Positions 34,650-48,170 of a DNA stretch of 64,000 nucleotides are shown one piece after another; the stretch's first letter is position 1, and each line of letters opens with the position of its first letter. The DNA comes from Ashinkailepas kermadecensis (taxonomy: Eukaryota > Arthropoda > Thecostraca > Neolepadidae): positions 62,001 to 126,000 of the forward strand of contig JAOTOM010004033.1 in NCBI GenBank assembly GCA_034440615.1, in the 5' to 3' direction. A program made the position numbers and the translations under genes. The notes below the pieces were generated by a model. The model was given only the letters and a program-made list of their open reading frames with translations. It did no database searches and was not told where the DNA came from.

Positions 34650-35117
34650 CTGAGTTAATTTACGCAAGCAGCGCCACATACTTCAATCTACTAGCGAGTG
34701 GTTTTACACCAAACGGCACTTCAGTGTAAATTACGACAGATCGTCATTTACACGGAATAGCATCTATGTGTAAATCACGATAGATCTGAGTGGATATACA
34801 CCCGTGGCGCTCCCCTGCTTAAATCGACTCCTGAGTGGATTTACACCAACAGTGATTCTGTGTAAATCACGACGGATCGTCATTTACACCGAAGGGCTTC
34901 TCTGTGTAAATCACGACAGATCTGAGTCGATATACACAGGCAGCGCCATCTGTGTAAATCGACTCATGAGTGGTTTTACACCAGAGGGCGCTTCTGTGTA
35001 AATCACGACAGATCTGAGTGGATATACACAGCCGACGGTCCCTGTGTAAATCGACTCATGAGTGGCTTTACACAGAGAAGCAGGCATGTGTAAATCGACT
35101 CATGAGTCGATATACAC
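34650..35117. repeat. Array of ten palindromic 29-34-bp units with 14-bp spacers
   Basis: Units lie at 34681-34709 (degenerate), 34724-34753, 34768-34801, 34818-34846, 34860-34889, 34904-34937, 34952-34981, 34996-35029, 35044-35073 and 35088-35117. A partial unit precedes them near 34650-34664. Most units open GTGTAAAT and close with ATTTACAC or ATATACAC, so each can fold on itself. Cores fall into three kinds: GACTCATGAGT, ACGACxGATCGTC, and a longer hybrid ACGACAGATCTGAGT. Spacers between units are 14 bp in seven of nine cases (13 and 16 in the others), with weakly related sequences. No open frame or Cas-type gene is nearby, and this is eukaryotic DNA, so it is not called CRISPR. Confidence 0.93.
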
Positions 35118-35364
35118 GCGTCCATAATCCTATTGTAGAATATTCCAAACCTAGCAGATTCCTGGCAATTGATGACATAGTGCCGCAAACGCGGCAAAAA
35201 CTTCACCTCCTTGATATGACAAGTTGACTGCTTTGGAGTTAGAGGCCCGTGTTTTATTTTCGTTTTGAGCTTCTGAATCCTGATGCACATCCAGCCTCCA
35301 ATCCCAACAGGCATCTGCTCCCTACAGCCAGGCCATCCTGCCTCATTCCTGCATCACACCCATA

Positions 35365-35547
35365 CAGGTAATAAACAACAAGGGGACGAGTGGTCTAGGG
35401 GCAAGATGCTTGTCTCACAACCGAAAGGTTGTGAGTTCGAATCTCATCTGTCACTACTCTTCGCCCGCGACCAATCGGCGTGAGAGATTGGCGACGCTAT
35501 AGGACTCAACGGTCGACGTGTCGTAAAACCAACCAGGTAATAAACAA
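35365..35547 (+). mobile_element. tRNA-derived SINE, copy 1, with target duplication
   Basis: The body (about 35379-35533) starts GGGGACGAGTGGTCTAGGGG, a polymerase III A-box-like tRNA head. It continues through CTCACAACCGAAAGGTTGTG and the B-box-like GAGTTCGAATCTC. The tRNA-unrelated part has CCCGCGACCAATCGGCGTGA and GGTCGACGTGTCGTAAAACC. The 14-bp target duplication CAGGTAATAAACAA occurs at 35365-35378 and 35534-35547. A second copy is at 62900-63065. Confidence 0.92.
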
Positions 35548-35567
35548 TGGGTTGGTAATACGTTGGT

Positions 35568-35652
35568 AACAGATAGTGAGTAGGTGCTACATAACCAGTA
35601 GCAGTTGATGTGCCCCTAAGCCCAAATAATCAATCAATCAACAGATAGTGAG
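35568..35652 (+). mobile_element. 59-bp retro-insertion with 13-bp target duplication
   Basis: AACAGATAGTGAG at 35568-35580 and 35640-35652 brackets a 59-bp insert ending GTTGATGTGCCCCTAAGCCC and a (CAAT)n tail. Confidence 0.88.
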
Positions 35653-36273
35653 GTAATGTTACATCTTTGGTTTGCTATTTGATGTTATTATGGTGACAAT
35701 AGTTCAGAAATCTTAATCAAGTAAGTCATGCTAAGCAATATGCTTTCATGGTAATTTGAGGTCTACATGTATGAAGATACTTTTGAGTCTACTAGTATGA
35801 CATGCTCAAGCAATGGTATCATGGAATAGCCAAGGTATGTGATACCGTGATCACAATGCCTTGAAGCCATGCCATAACAATGTTCAATTGCACTATGGTC
35901 CCAATAAAACCACTGCCTTGGGGTGCTGATTTATCACTGCTGATGTGACAGTGATGTGACTGTGATGTGACAATGATGTGCCAACATTGTTGCTTCTTTG
36001 TATCTTTGCTGTTGTTCTCTGTTGTAGCCTGCAAAACAGTTTTGTTCAACTAATATATAGTAATTGGTCAATACATTCTAGTTTGTGTAAAATAAATATG
36101 GTCTTATTATTTGTATTATGGTTCATGTTAAAGCAATGCTAAAATAGTTCATCAGTGGTACCAAGAAATGCAATTATGATCAGTAATGACCATTTCCATT
36201 TAACACACAATACCTCAGTCAATTTCATACAATTGCATACAGTGCAATTCAGTTGTGTTCCATTGATTTTCAG
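35653..36273. other. Unassigned sequence before the transposase exons
   Basis: AT-rich sequence with no THAP zinc-finger exon recognised, although one would be expected 5' of a complete P-element-like transposase. Confidence 0.4.
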
Positions 36274-36405
36274 GCAAGCACCTACTGCAACAACAGGCCT
36301 GCTGAGGGCAAAGAAGCGAAGGGCAGAGACTCTGCTTGAAATCCAGGAAGATCATCTGGAGGCATCATCCAGTGGTGGAAAGATAGAAGCGAGACCAGCA
36401 GTGAG
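36274..36405 (+). pseudogene. P-element/THAP9-like transposase, exon A
   Basis: Flanked by TGATTTTCAG and GTGAG|GTACAA. It encodes QAPTATTGLLRAKKRRAETL followed by an acidic stretch to KIEARPAV. The last two bases join the next exon to give VRTDTER. It carries no domain on its own and is called only because its splice phase fits exon B. Confidence 0.45.
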
Positions 36406-36897
36406 GTACAATTAACCATGCAGTCAGGATTAACTACATCAAACATGTGTTTTCTTTGGTAGCCACATCAGTCATGCTTCAAAGCATGAAGTATATTTGT
36501 TTGTTATATGTCATGCTCGGTATGTCATTTAATTTATTGGACCACCCCACTTATGTGCACACACATATCTACTCCATGGTGGGACATTATCAGAGAACAA
36601 ACATTGTGATATTTGTATTGCATGAGTGGAGAAGCTAGCACTATTACCATATTGCTAGGTAATGCATGTTAAGAACGTTTTTGCAGTGGCAGCAGAATAT
36701 TTCAATGAAGTGTCATGTAATATTCCAATGAACTACCATGCATGGCATCTTTACCTCCTCAAAATGTAGTAATTTTTGGTATTGCTTTTTCAACTTCAAT
36801 GAGGTCATGTGAGATGTCATCTTGGTAAGTTTGTTTCAGCTTTCATTGATGACTGTTTTTATTGTAATATTGCATGTTTTCCTTGCTTTTTTTACAG

Positions 36898-37024
36898 AAC
36901 AGATACTGAGAGGTTGATGGAGCTCGAGCATCATGTGGCTAGCCTCACTGCTGAAGTTGCAGATCTCCGGCAAAGTAGCGCACCTCAGGCAGCTGTAAAA
37001 GCTGGGTTCTTCACGGATCAGCAG
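36898..37024 (+). pseudogene. P-element/THAP9-like transposase, exon B (coiled coil)
   Basis: Acceptor TTTTTTACAG, donor CAGCAG|GTACTG. It encodes TERLMELEHHVASLTAEVAD, a heptad-type coiled coil, then KAGFFTDQQ. P-element-type transposases carry a leucine-rich oligomerisation helix between the THAP DNA-binding domain and the catalytic part, and this fits that place. It ends in phase 0. Confidence 0.6.
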
Positions 37025-37754
37025 GTACTGTACTGCAGCAAATATACTGTGGCCACTAGAGCTGCATTGCCTGTACATGCCTAACCTCGAACATCCAGAA
37101 CTGCTCAAGCACGATCATGTACCGAACCGATTTCACCAGTCCTGTCTCCATGGCTTGACCTGAATTTTCTGGTATTGAGCGATTATGGCATATTAGTGCC
37201 TCTGTTCTGAGTAACTACAGTAGCATTATGAGGACCAATAGCAACTCAGTTGATTTTTAGAGGTATTTTAGGGACACCTGGTGTGCTCAAAATTGCTGAA
37301 TAAATACCTAATTAAATAAACACCTTGATCCATGTGGTCTAAAAACCTATCATGGTCACAGACTCACGGGTATGGTAGTTTCAGTATATGTGGCCACAGT
37401 TGTGCTTCCTGAATTGTTCCTGGGGAACAATGTGACCTTCCTGGAACTTGCTTTCATACCCCAGACACTTCACCATTGACACTCATAAAATGTTAGATTA
37501 ATGTGAGATTTGGAACAAGTGTACAAAATGGTCTTGTGATATGGGTTACCCAGGCCTCAAAACTGTTAATTTAGTACATGTGTCATATCCTCTCAAGCCC
37601 TCCATCCAGGCCACCCATTGTGTTACTAAAGATGGCCATACTTCAGTTTGGTGGAGGAGTGTACAAGTGGGGACATTATTGGCTCATTTTACATGATAGC
37701 ATTGGTAGTGCTGTGGGTTAGTGTTGGGTGGAATGTTTTGCTTTCATTTATCAG

Positions 37755-37935
37755 GCAAGGTACCTGCTGTATGGAACCCGTCCTTGCCCCTGGGATGAAG
37801 ACACCATGCTGAAGGCGCTGGAGATGCGCCTACACACATCTCGAAAACAGTATGAGTGGATCCGGCAAAAGTCTCAGCCACTGCCAGCAATCAACACATT
37901 GCAGCGTTGGATCTCGAGCATTATGTTGTGACCAG
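37755..37935 (+). pseudogene. P-element/THAP9-like transposase, exon C, with in-frame stop
   Basis: Acceptor CATTTATCAG, donor CCAG|GTAAAG. It encodes ALEMRLHTSRKQYEWIRQ, then QPLPAINTLQRWISSIML. The pattern of a helix followed by LPLPSxxTLxRW is characteristic of P-element-like transposases as I remember them. A TGA at 37929-37931 interrupts the frame one codon before the expected Pro-Gly. The next exon joins in frame behind it, so this is probably a disabling nonsense mutation. Confidence 0.72.
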
Positions 37936-38792
37936 GTAAAGTCACGCTGGAAGACTGTCATGATAATGCTTAATTTTTTACTATGTGAACTACAAATGTA
38001 ATGCACAAATGTAACTACTAATGTTTTATGTTACTATGTGTTTATAATATGATCATTATCTGATATAGTTTTGCATGGTTCATGCTTCAGACTTTTCTAT
38101 TGATAGTAATTACTGGTTCTGCCTTTCTCCCTTGTGCATCTCATCACAGGGCTTAATTCAAATACAGACAGGCATAGACAACAATATATTACACCTTTGC
38201 TAATAATGTTCACTTATGACCTGTGCATAGATGAACACTGATGGAGGCACCTGAAGCCTCCAGGTGTCTCTATCTCTGTTGATATCCGATGCATGCATTG
38301 GAAATGCCAGCTATCACCAACAGGTCCACCCCAGGTGTACATCTTCTGACATAGATTGGCTTGTTGTGGAGTTCTGAATGCTATATACTATACTCAGCAC
38401 TCATGTTAACTCTCATGTGTCAAGTGGTGCTGCAGTGGAAAAACTGATCAAAACATAATGATGGCACACCAGATGCCAATTTGTGACCTGTATTGATTAC
38501 TTGTAGGTCAATAGCAACATATGCATGCACACTGAACAGTTACAAGGAATTTGACAAATGTGACAAATGATATTAACATGTTGATATAATTAGGACTATG
38601 TTGCGTGTATCTGCTTGTTACTGGTTGGTAGTGGTTACCTGTGTTGGTAATGGCTATAAACTGTAGATTATTTCACACTGCTGACTTGTGCAATCACATT
38701 TCAATTCAGCACCAGTAGGTGGGCCAGTAGTAAGTGATTTTTTTGTATGTCGCATACAAATTCTGTGAAACAATTTGTTGTGTTTCTTGCAG

Positions 38793-38926
38793 GCCAGTGC
38801 CAGGTGCAGGCACAGCTGCTGACAAAGTTGCTAGCACCACCATCAGAGAGAGACCGGCATTGTGTTCTAATGCATGATGAGATGGACCTGATGGGGTGTG
38901 CTGCATACGACATTCAGCTTGACCAG
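38793..38926 (+). pseudogene. P-element/THAP9-like transposase, exon D (first catalytic Asp)
   Basis: Acceptor GTTTCTTGCAG, donor GACCAG|GTGATA. It encodes GQCQVQAQLLTKLLAPP, then HCVLMHDEMDLMG and AAYDIQLDQ. The MHDEM box is the usual site of the first acidic residue of the RNase H-like catalytic core in this family. The exon starts by completing a Gly codon from exon C and ends in phase 0. Confidence 0.8.
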
Positions 38927-39513
38927 GTGATAATAACTGATAATGGTATGAGTAATGTAGGTCCTGATTGTCCCATCATTCTGCACCAAGTTTGCCTCTT
39001 CAAACAATGAGACCCATTCCTTAGCCTAGATGTACATGAAAGTAATTGTGTGTGCAAATGTGCAATTCTACTGGAATATAGGCCATCCACAAATATTCAG
39101 CACATACAGCAGTATAAAAGGCAAATGAATCATGCAAAATCACCTGCTTATAAATCACCCACTCACTTATTCCTCATGAGTGCCATGAGTACTGAGGCAT
39201 ATGATTATTTTGGACCTGCTTCACCTTGTGTCACTTCAGGTTACTGAACCGACACAGCAACACAGTGTAAATTGCATCGTAGCAGCGACATCGAGTTGAA
39301 AATTCGCAAAGTCAAAATTGTGCATGCCAGCATTTTGTGTACTGATTAGGTCTGAGGGTGGTAGTATTTATCATGTAATCTCTTGTTTATGTGTTGGCAG
39401 GTCAGCATGGATGAAAAACATGGTCTGCATATGAAGAATGATGCATGTATATCTCGCCCGAAATGATCGCATGTTGTTGGCTCCCATGTTAATTGCAATT
39501 GTTATGTGATCAG

Positions 39514-39773
39514 GTCATCGGCCCACACAAGCATATGCTTGTGTTCATGTTGGGTGGAATTTTTGCCAATTGGAAGCTGCCGATTGATTTTCGCTTCGAT
39601 GAGACAGCAAAACCCGACATGGTTCGCGAGCTCATCAAGACGGTGGAGACGGCAGGAGCACGTGTTGTCGCCCTGGTGAATGACATGGCAGGGTGCAACC
39701 AGGGCCTCTGGCAAGACCTCGGTGTGGGACACGACACTGCCCAGTGCATTCCAAACCCTGCTGACACATCCAG
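39514..39773 (+). pseudogene. P-element/THAP9-like transposase, exon E (RNase H core)
   Basis: Acceptor TGTGATCAG, donor ATCCAG|GTTAGG. It encodes VIGPHKHMLVFMLGGIFANW, KLPIDFRFDE, then ARVVALVNDMAGCNQGLW and NPADTSR. The VFMLxGxFxNWKxPI stretch and the VNDMAGCN box (probable second catalytic Asp) are typical of P-element transposases. The next expected exon, with a PHLIKLLRN-like box and the GTP-binding insertion, was not found before 46092. Confidence 0.85.
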
Positions 39774-40221
39774 GTTAGGGTTTTTGATTGGATGATATAT
39801 CCATTCAGGTTTCTATTCGCATATAAACATATATTGAAATGAGGATTACATATGAAGTGTGCTGCCTTGCATTTGTAAGTTCGGTTACTGATGGTTCGGA
39901 CCCTGTTTTACGGCCCTTGACATTGGGAATTCAGCACACAGGCTTCGAGCAGCACACGTCCTACGTCGTCCATCGTTGTAGTTCCACCACCACTCTGTGT
40001 GGCGTAAGGGCCTATCTTTGGCTTCGGAACCTTGTGGCTTTGGATTCGAAGCCAGCAAACCGGCTTCGTCCTCATTTCTGATCATAAATATCCTTTCCCA
40101 TGCTCACACTGTCCCATTATCTGCCACTACATGTCCGTGTGGTATCCGCTGTTACGATGCGATGTGCTTGACGCGTTGACCAACCATTGTATTTCGTGGC
40201 CGTCATACGTCATGTTTTGTG

Positions 40222-40287
40222 CCAGTGAATGGTTTTGGGCTTTAGGGCGCATCGACTGCATAGGTCATATAGCCCAGTAAATGGTTT
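40222..40287 (-). mobile_element. 38-bp retro-insertion with near-perfect target duplication
   Basis: CCAGTGAATGGTTT (40222-40235) and CCAGTAAATGGTTT (40274-40287) flank 38 bp containing GGGCTTTAGGGCGCATCGAC, the reverse complement of the shared 3' tail. It is the shortest member of the family in the window. Confidence 0.75.
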
Positions 40288-40639
40288 GTTTAACATTTAT
40301 TTATGTGTTATTGTTTGATTTCACATCCATTTTCATGTGGTATTGTGGGCATTGGTCTCATGTCGTATGGCCAGGACTTTGAACAAGTGCCTGCTGGATA
40401 TCTCCGGTGCCTGTGGCCGCACTGCTGGGGTAGCATGTGCTGGCATCCTCAGGCGTGGAGTGGCACCGAGGAATTCCAGGGCGGGTAGTTGTCGGAACCT
40501 CACAATTTGTGGCCTTCGTTCCTGTGATGGCTGTTCCCTCCTGACACGTCTAGGGTTGCTCTCTTCGTCGTCGATTGAGGAGCTATCAGTGATGAAATCG
40601 TTCATGTCTTTGCGGAATGGCTGATACCAGGTCCGTTCC

Positions 40640-40815
40640 TTGACCAACCACTCAAGACCTAACCTACTAGACACATACCAACCACTCCCCCGCCTACCAA
40701 CCCCTCTATTATCCCCCCCCTTTCCCCTACCAAGACATGACCAGACCACCCCTCCCCCTCCCTTCCAAACCACCACCCCTGCCAACCCCTCCCCAATCCA
40801 CCCCCCACAGCAAGA
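40640..40815. repeat. C-rich tract shared with 44855-44990
   Basis: Both loci contain TTTCCCCTACCAAGACATGA followed by a long CCCTCCC/CCACCACCC pyrimidine tract and CCCAATCCA, so they are two diverged copies of one dispersed repeat. Confidence 0.7.
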
Positions 40816-42223
<1,408 letters not shown>

Positions 42224-42279
42224 CTCGCTGTGCAAACCTGCGCAGCGCGCCCACTAGGCCACTACCATACCCAATCTGT

Positions 42280-43065
<786 letters not shown>

Positions 43066-43078
43066 ACAAGGGTCTGTG

Positions 43079-43110
43079 GTCTGTTCCCTCCCGCAAGGGA
43101 GGGACCAGAC
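43079..43110. other. Hairpin: 14-bp stem with GCAA tetraloop
   Basis: GTCTGTTCCCTCCC (43079-43092) pairs with GGGAGGGACCAGAC (43097-43110) with one mismatch around the loop GCAA. A weaker GT/AC hairpin (about 43047-43067) lies just before it. Confidence 0.85.
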
Positions 43111-46091
43111 TATAATCGTTAACCCGAATAGACGGTAGTGAATGGGAGTATCGCACGACAGGGACATTTTGTTTATCAGAGATCCGCCATTTCAGTGTGT
43201 TTATATGCTTATACATTGTAATTTGCATCATATTCAACCAAATTGGTTTGGTTCCGCCGGGTTTATGAGGGTCTTGATGTCATCCCTGACTGAACGTGAA
43301 CTAGCGGATGTTACACAAGCCAAGCATTTATCAAGAATGAAATGGCAACCAGGCGGTAAATGACGTGCACCCCTTCCATACTCGCTCAGCTTTGAGTCAG
43401 GAACATTCATCCTCCCATGCTCACGAAACTCCCGGACACCTCCGACGTAGAGACCAGCGCGACGTGACAGTGCAGGCAATTATTCACATAAGGGTAAGCT
43501 TTAAACGGGCATGGAAAAGCGAATTATAGGGACCAGGTTATCATTCTTCCTTCACGCCGAAAAATATCGTGGGTCCCAATACAGATGGCGACCCGGTTGG
43601 TCTCGCTGGAACGAAGAATAAACACGGGTCAAGGGCAGCGAAATCATTGGAGTGGAGGGGGAATACTACACGACCTGATCCGACCTTTCCTGGATCAGGG
43701 ACAGGGACAAGGGGCTTTCGTCCAGAAACATATCGGGCACTAATCGAGCGTCAACATGTCACCCGGTCGAAGGCGCCGAGCCGAGGGTTCTTGACCTTGG
43801 GAAGTGATGCGGCAGAAACCGCTAACTTGGGTAAACTCGTGGATTATCCCCGGGCATTGGGTCACTAAACCATAGCGCCACGTGTTTACGAGACTTCCAC
43901 CTGCTTTGAATGGTATGGGTAATAGTAGAGAGCAACTGAACCCAGGAAGCTGATATATATATGGAACCGGGTATAACATTCCACTTAGAAAGGAATGGAC
44001 TTGAGACTCAAGTTAATTATAGAGGACCCCTGTGGTCCGTTGTGTGCGTTTTGTCACGCCGAGTTATGCCGTAGACTTTTAAGGGAGCAAGTAGCAAACT
44101 ATGACTAAAAACAAACCCCGTGACCCGACACGAGGTCGCCCACGCTCCCTTGTATCGCCCTTTGTCAATTGTATTGCGTCACGGTGATACAGAGCCCCTC
44201 AGTACATTACCGATTGCTAAAGGAAACACAAAATTGACAGTTGACCATGTAGTGTTGTTGACCCAGGTCGACCTAGCTTGGTCCGAGACGCGGCACCTCC
44301 CTTTAAGTGCTGCTACCAGATGAATAAGTTGTACATTCAAGAAAGTCGATAGGGGGCCCCTGTGAAAGACGATAGGGGGCCATTCCGAAATATTAATAGA
44401 AAGACGATAGGTGGCCATTCAGACCGATTTGTGGCCCAGGACCACCTGTGGGGGTGCCCGCCGATCGCAAGTTTAGAGCATGCAAGTCCTGGCAAGGCTT
44501 TGAATCATTTAAAGTGTAGGTATGTCGGCCATTATTACCCAAGCCCAGAACCCGCCCAGCGCCCGGGCCGGGAGAACCCGCCCAGCGCCCGTGAGCGTGG
44601 CAAACATGGCCGGCGGCCGTGCGGAAACAACTGTCTCAAGGGCACACCGCAGTGGAGCAAGACCCAATAACACAAACGCCACCATTCAGACGACAGAAGA
44701 CCAACTACACCACACAAGACTCCAAGACGACCCCACAAGACTCCAATACTACTCCAAACTCAGACGACTGCTACTAAGACCAACTACTCCAAACTCAGAC
44801 GACTGCTACTCAGACCAAACCACTAGACCGAACCGACACCCCTACCAATACCTATTACCCCTCCCCTTTTCCCCTACCAAGACATGACGAGACAACCCTA
44901 TGACCCCCTCCCACCACCCGCCACTTCCAACCCTTCCCCAATCCATCCTCCCCCCCCCCACACCGACCCCGCCCCCGACCTCGCCGCCCTACAATATCAT
45001 GGTTCGTAATCGGTTAAAGTGTATTACAAAGCTCCACAGGTGGAACTCCCGAAGCTCCACCTCGAAACGCACGTGCTGGTATGTACACTGCAGGAGTTCA
45101 ATGATATGGTGCTACAAATTAGCTTTTTAATGTCATGTTTGAGAGTGGTGACAAGTATTCTCAACTTCCACATTTTAGGTCGGATTTGACATCTAATGGA
45201 ACCTATCCTTCCATCCAATACGCTACTAGTAAGCTATGTGCATTATTTCATGAACCCATCTTGTGCTGTTGCCTCACGCACAATGCACCTTACTATGATA
45301 GGTATTTAATTATGGATTGAAACTGCTGATGGGAAATGAAACAGAGATAAGTTCCCATCATATAAACATGAATCCTGTTCACCAACGGAGCGCGCTCACG
45401 TCTCATCCGACCTTCAGACGTTACCTGCATGCACCTCTCAGTAGTAACAATAACGCAAATTCTGCGCGAGCACTGCGTCTGTAAGTGTCGGCCGCGTTGT
45501 TAGCTGACAAACAATATTTCCAGCTGCAATTATTGCCAGTATTGGTATCGAATTAGAAGAATGAATCATGAATTTAGCCAGAATTTAGATATGTAAAAAC
45601 TGAAGAAAAATACAATTTTCAACCTGCGTTCAGTTTTCTTTTCATTCCTGCATGCAAGTGGTAGTAGTGATGTCTCTGATATGGGGAGTAATCACGTGGA
45701 ATTTACTGCTTGCCATGTGCCAAACCGCAGCCGATCATTACTATCTCATAAGTGACTGTTGCTCGCTGCCCGCACGGAACATCAATTAAAATAACCGGGA
45801 TGGTACTTCTGTGTTTTGTTTCAGTGATACTCCGGCATTTGATCACTTCTAGTTTACGTCACTGAATCTCGGACGTTTTAGTATCGAGGTTGGAATTTTA
45901 TAAATATGGATGCGGATATCAAAATATGTAATGCTGCACTACTTCAAAGCCCAGTGTACTTTACTTCCGGCGCGCTTTGGCGAACAGTTTTCTTCCCAGC
46001 CATGTCTTCTGGACACAGTGTCGTGATGTGTGGACAACCTACTGTAATACTCATAAAGACCGGAACGATTCATCTATTTTTATTGTTGCAG
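43111..46091. other. Unassigned sequence between the two transposase parts
   Basis: No supported gene. It holds three copies of a GACGATAGGKGGCC-type word at 44345-44415, a 31-bp direct duplication of CTCCAAACTCAGACGACTGC at about 44752-44815, and the C-rich repeat copy at 44855-44990. The open frame before 46092 (from 45906) is intron-like, ending in TTTTTATTGTTGCAG. Confidence 0.4.
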
Positions 46092-47348
46092 ATGACTGGG
46101 CTGGCACGCCAGAAGGTCCGCCCGGCGTTTCAGCTGCTCAGTGCCACCAGTGCCCTGGCAATGGAGCGGTATATGCCGGGCCACGTCGAAGAAGTGCGAA
46201 TCATCCGAAACTTTGACGCCTTCTTCGACGTCTTAAATTCCGGCCATCCGATGGACACAAAGCCGCTGCGGCGCGGGTACAGGGGCACAGAAGAGCAGGA
46301 GGCGGCTCTCGACTTTGCATTTCAAGAGGCATCCGACATGCGCGTGGGCTGTGCCAAATCGCCGTATGCGTTCCAGAAAGGTATCAAGGTGACTGTGAAG
46401 GCTATCCGAGGTCTGCTGTGCGACATGCGGCAAATGCTTGGGCCAGCAACGTATCTTCTCACCCGCCGCCTGACCCAGGATCGCCTAGAGGGCATGTTCG
46501 GTGTGGTGCGCGGTAGCGGGGGTGGAAACTGTAACCCAACGGCCCTTGAAGCCAAACACCGAATGCGGCTTCTGCTGCTTCTGTACGTGGTGGAGTCCGG
46601 TGCCAACCCGCTGAGCACGGCTGACTCTCCGTGTGATGGTGAATCGGTGGATGTAGAAGTTGCCGACCAGGTGCTGCACCTGCAGCAAGATGTTGATCGC
46701 GAAGCGGCAGGTCCGGACATATGAAGTGGCAGCCTTCACTTCGCAGATTGCCCGGATCGATCTGCCGCCTGCGTCACATCTATGTGTGGCTCACCTGCTC
46801 GGGGCGACGACGGCAACACCGACATGTCGGAGATGGCACAGCTCTTGCAGGAGGTTAGCCAACGGCAGCCACCAGCGACAATAGCGCACCCATCAGCCTC
46901 CTGCGATCAGCAAACGGGTGTGCCTGCCGCAACCAGCGCCATGGCGTACGTCGCTGGCTTCGTGGTGCGTGGCAGACCAGCGGCTGAAAGTCTCCGGGCC
47001 CCGTCCCGTTTCGCGGAATACTGTCCGAAGGAGGCGCTTTGGACGCAAATGTTGAGCCTTAGCGGCCTGACTGTGCCGTCGTCAGATTTCTGGGAAAGGT
47101 TCCGAGAGATGGATATGGTGTTTTGTTGCCATCACGCCCACGAGCCAGACGGGTTGAGCCGTGGGGAGGGTGTGGCTAGTACGCTGGTGGATATTATGCG
47201 GCAAAAGTTCCCCACTGTACCGATGCCCGTCATTCTGAAGTTTTGCCGGACACGCACCATCATTAGAATGGGCGTTACCAACTCCTCGATGGCAGCCGCT
47301 TCCATCATGAAACGCTCTAAGCGTAAGCGTTCTGTCTATGCAAAGTAG
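46092..47348 (+). pseudogene. P-element/THAP9-like transposase, C-terminal part, one in-frame stop
   Basis: The frame opens after the acceptor TATTGTTGCAG with MTGLARQKVRPAFQLLSATS. It contains LRRGYRGTEEQEAALDFAF, KGIKVTVKAIRGLL and LLTRRLTQDRLEGMFGVVRG, then GNCNPTALEAKHRMRLLLL. The QDxxExxFxxxRxxGGxxxNPT box is a hallmark of P-element/THAP9 transposases, and its Glu is the probable third catalytic acid. A TGA at 46722-46724 breaks the frame. The same frame resumes with an AYVAGFVVRG box and ends at TAG 47346-47348 after a basic tail (KRSKRKRS). It could be the 3' exon of the gene at 36274-39773, 6.3 kb away, or a separate copy. The exon that should lie between was not found. Confidence 0.82.
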
Positions 47349-47459
47349 GATTGAGCAATGTTAGACGGTGGTCCTAGTACATGGTGTAATGCGTGTAACT
47401 GTATGACATGGACATGGGACGCTATTACATATTAGTTGGCAGAACGAATTTGCGATTTT

Positions 47460-48170
47460 GAGAGATTGTGGAGCCTTCTGGTGAATTTCTAAATGGCCTT
47501 AAATCTAACTGCTAATTTTGAGATTTGGTGATATTTTAAAGATTTTAGAGATTTTGGAGTCTCCTGGTGAAGTTCTAAATGATCCTTGGTGAAATCCAAA
47601 TGTATGAATTTAACTTCTAAATTTTACATTTTACCAGATTTTGGAGTTTTTGAAGCTTTCCATAGTATTTCTAAACGGTCCTTGATGAACTCGAAATGTC
47701 TAAATTTGACTCCTAAATTTGAGGTTTTGACAGATTTCGAAGCCTTCAGTGAATTTTTAAATGGTCCATAGTTAAATCAGAATGTCTAAATCTAACTTCT
47801 TAATTCGAGATTTGGATAGATTTCGGAGATTTGAGCAATTTTGTAACCTAGTGAGTTTTGAAATGGTCCTTGGTGAAGTAAGACTGTCTAAATCTAACTT
47901 ATAAATTCGAGATTTTGTAGATTTCAGATTTTGGTGCCTTGTGAACTTCTAAATGGTCCTTGGTGAAATCACAATGTCTAAACCTAACTTCTGAATTTGA
48001 GATTTGGAAAGATTTTGGAACCTCCTTGTGAATTTCTAAATGGTCCTTGGCGAAGGCAATATGTCTAAATCTAACTAACAAATACGAGAGTATAAGCGAT
48101 TTTGGAGCATTGTGAATTTCCAAATGGTCCTTGGTGAGATCAACATGTATAAATCGAACTTCTAAATTTA
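47460..48170. repeat. AT-rich tandem repeat, about 90-bp period, eight units
   Basis: The word GTGAATTTCTAAATGGTCCT recurs with variation at about 47481, 47567, 47664, 47749, 47851, 47940, 48028 and 48112. TGTCTAAATCTAACTTCTAA follows in most units. Unit length varies from 84 to 102 bp and the copies are well diverged. Confidence 0.85.

Noticed and set aside
34650..35117. CRISPR array
   Set aside because: The geometry is similar, but the DNA is clearly eukaryotic, no cas gene is present, spacers are only 14 bp and related to each other, and the repeats vary among three core types. It is listed as a palindromic repeat array instead.
35379..35460. Functional tRNA gene
   Set aside because: It has A- and B-box-like words, but it is followed by a SINE body and flanked by a target duplication, and a second copy exists at 62900.
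44522..44887. 121-codon open frame with a Pro/Thr-rich sequence
   Set aside because: It overlaps direct duplications and a C-rich dispersed repeat, and shows no domain or splice support.
46233..46739. Minus-strand open frames of 66-132 codons
   Set aside because: Shadows of the P-element-like transposase on the plus strand.
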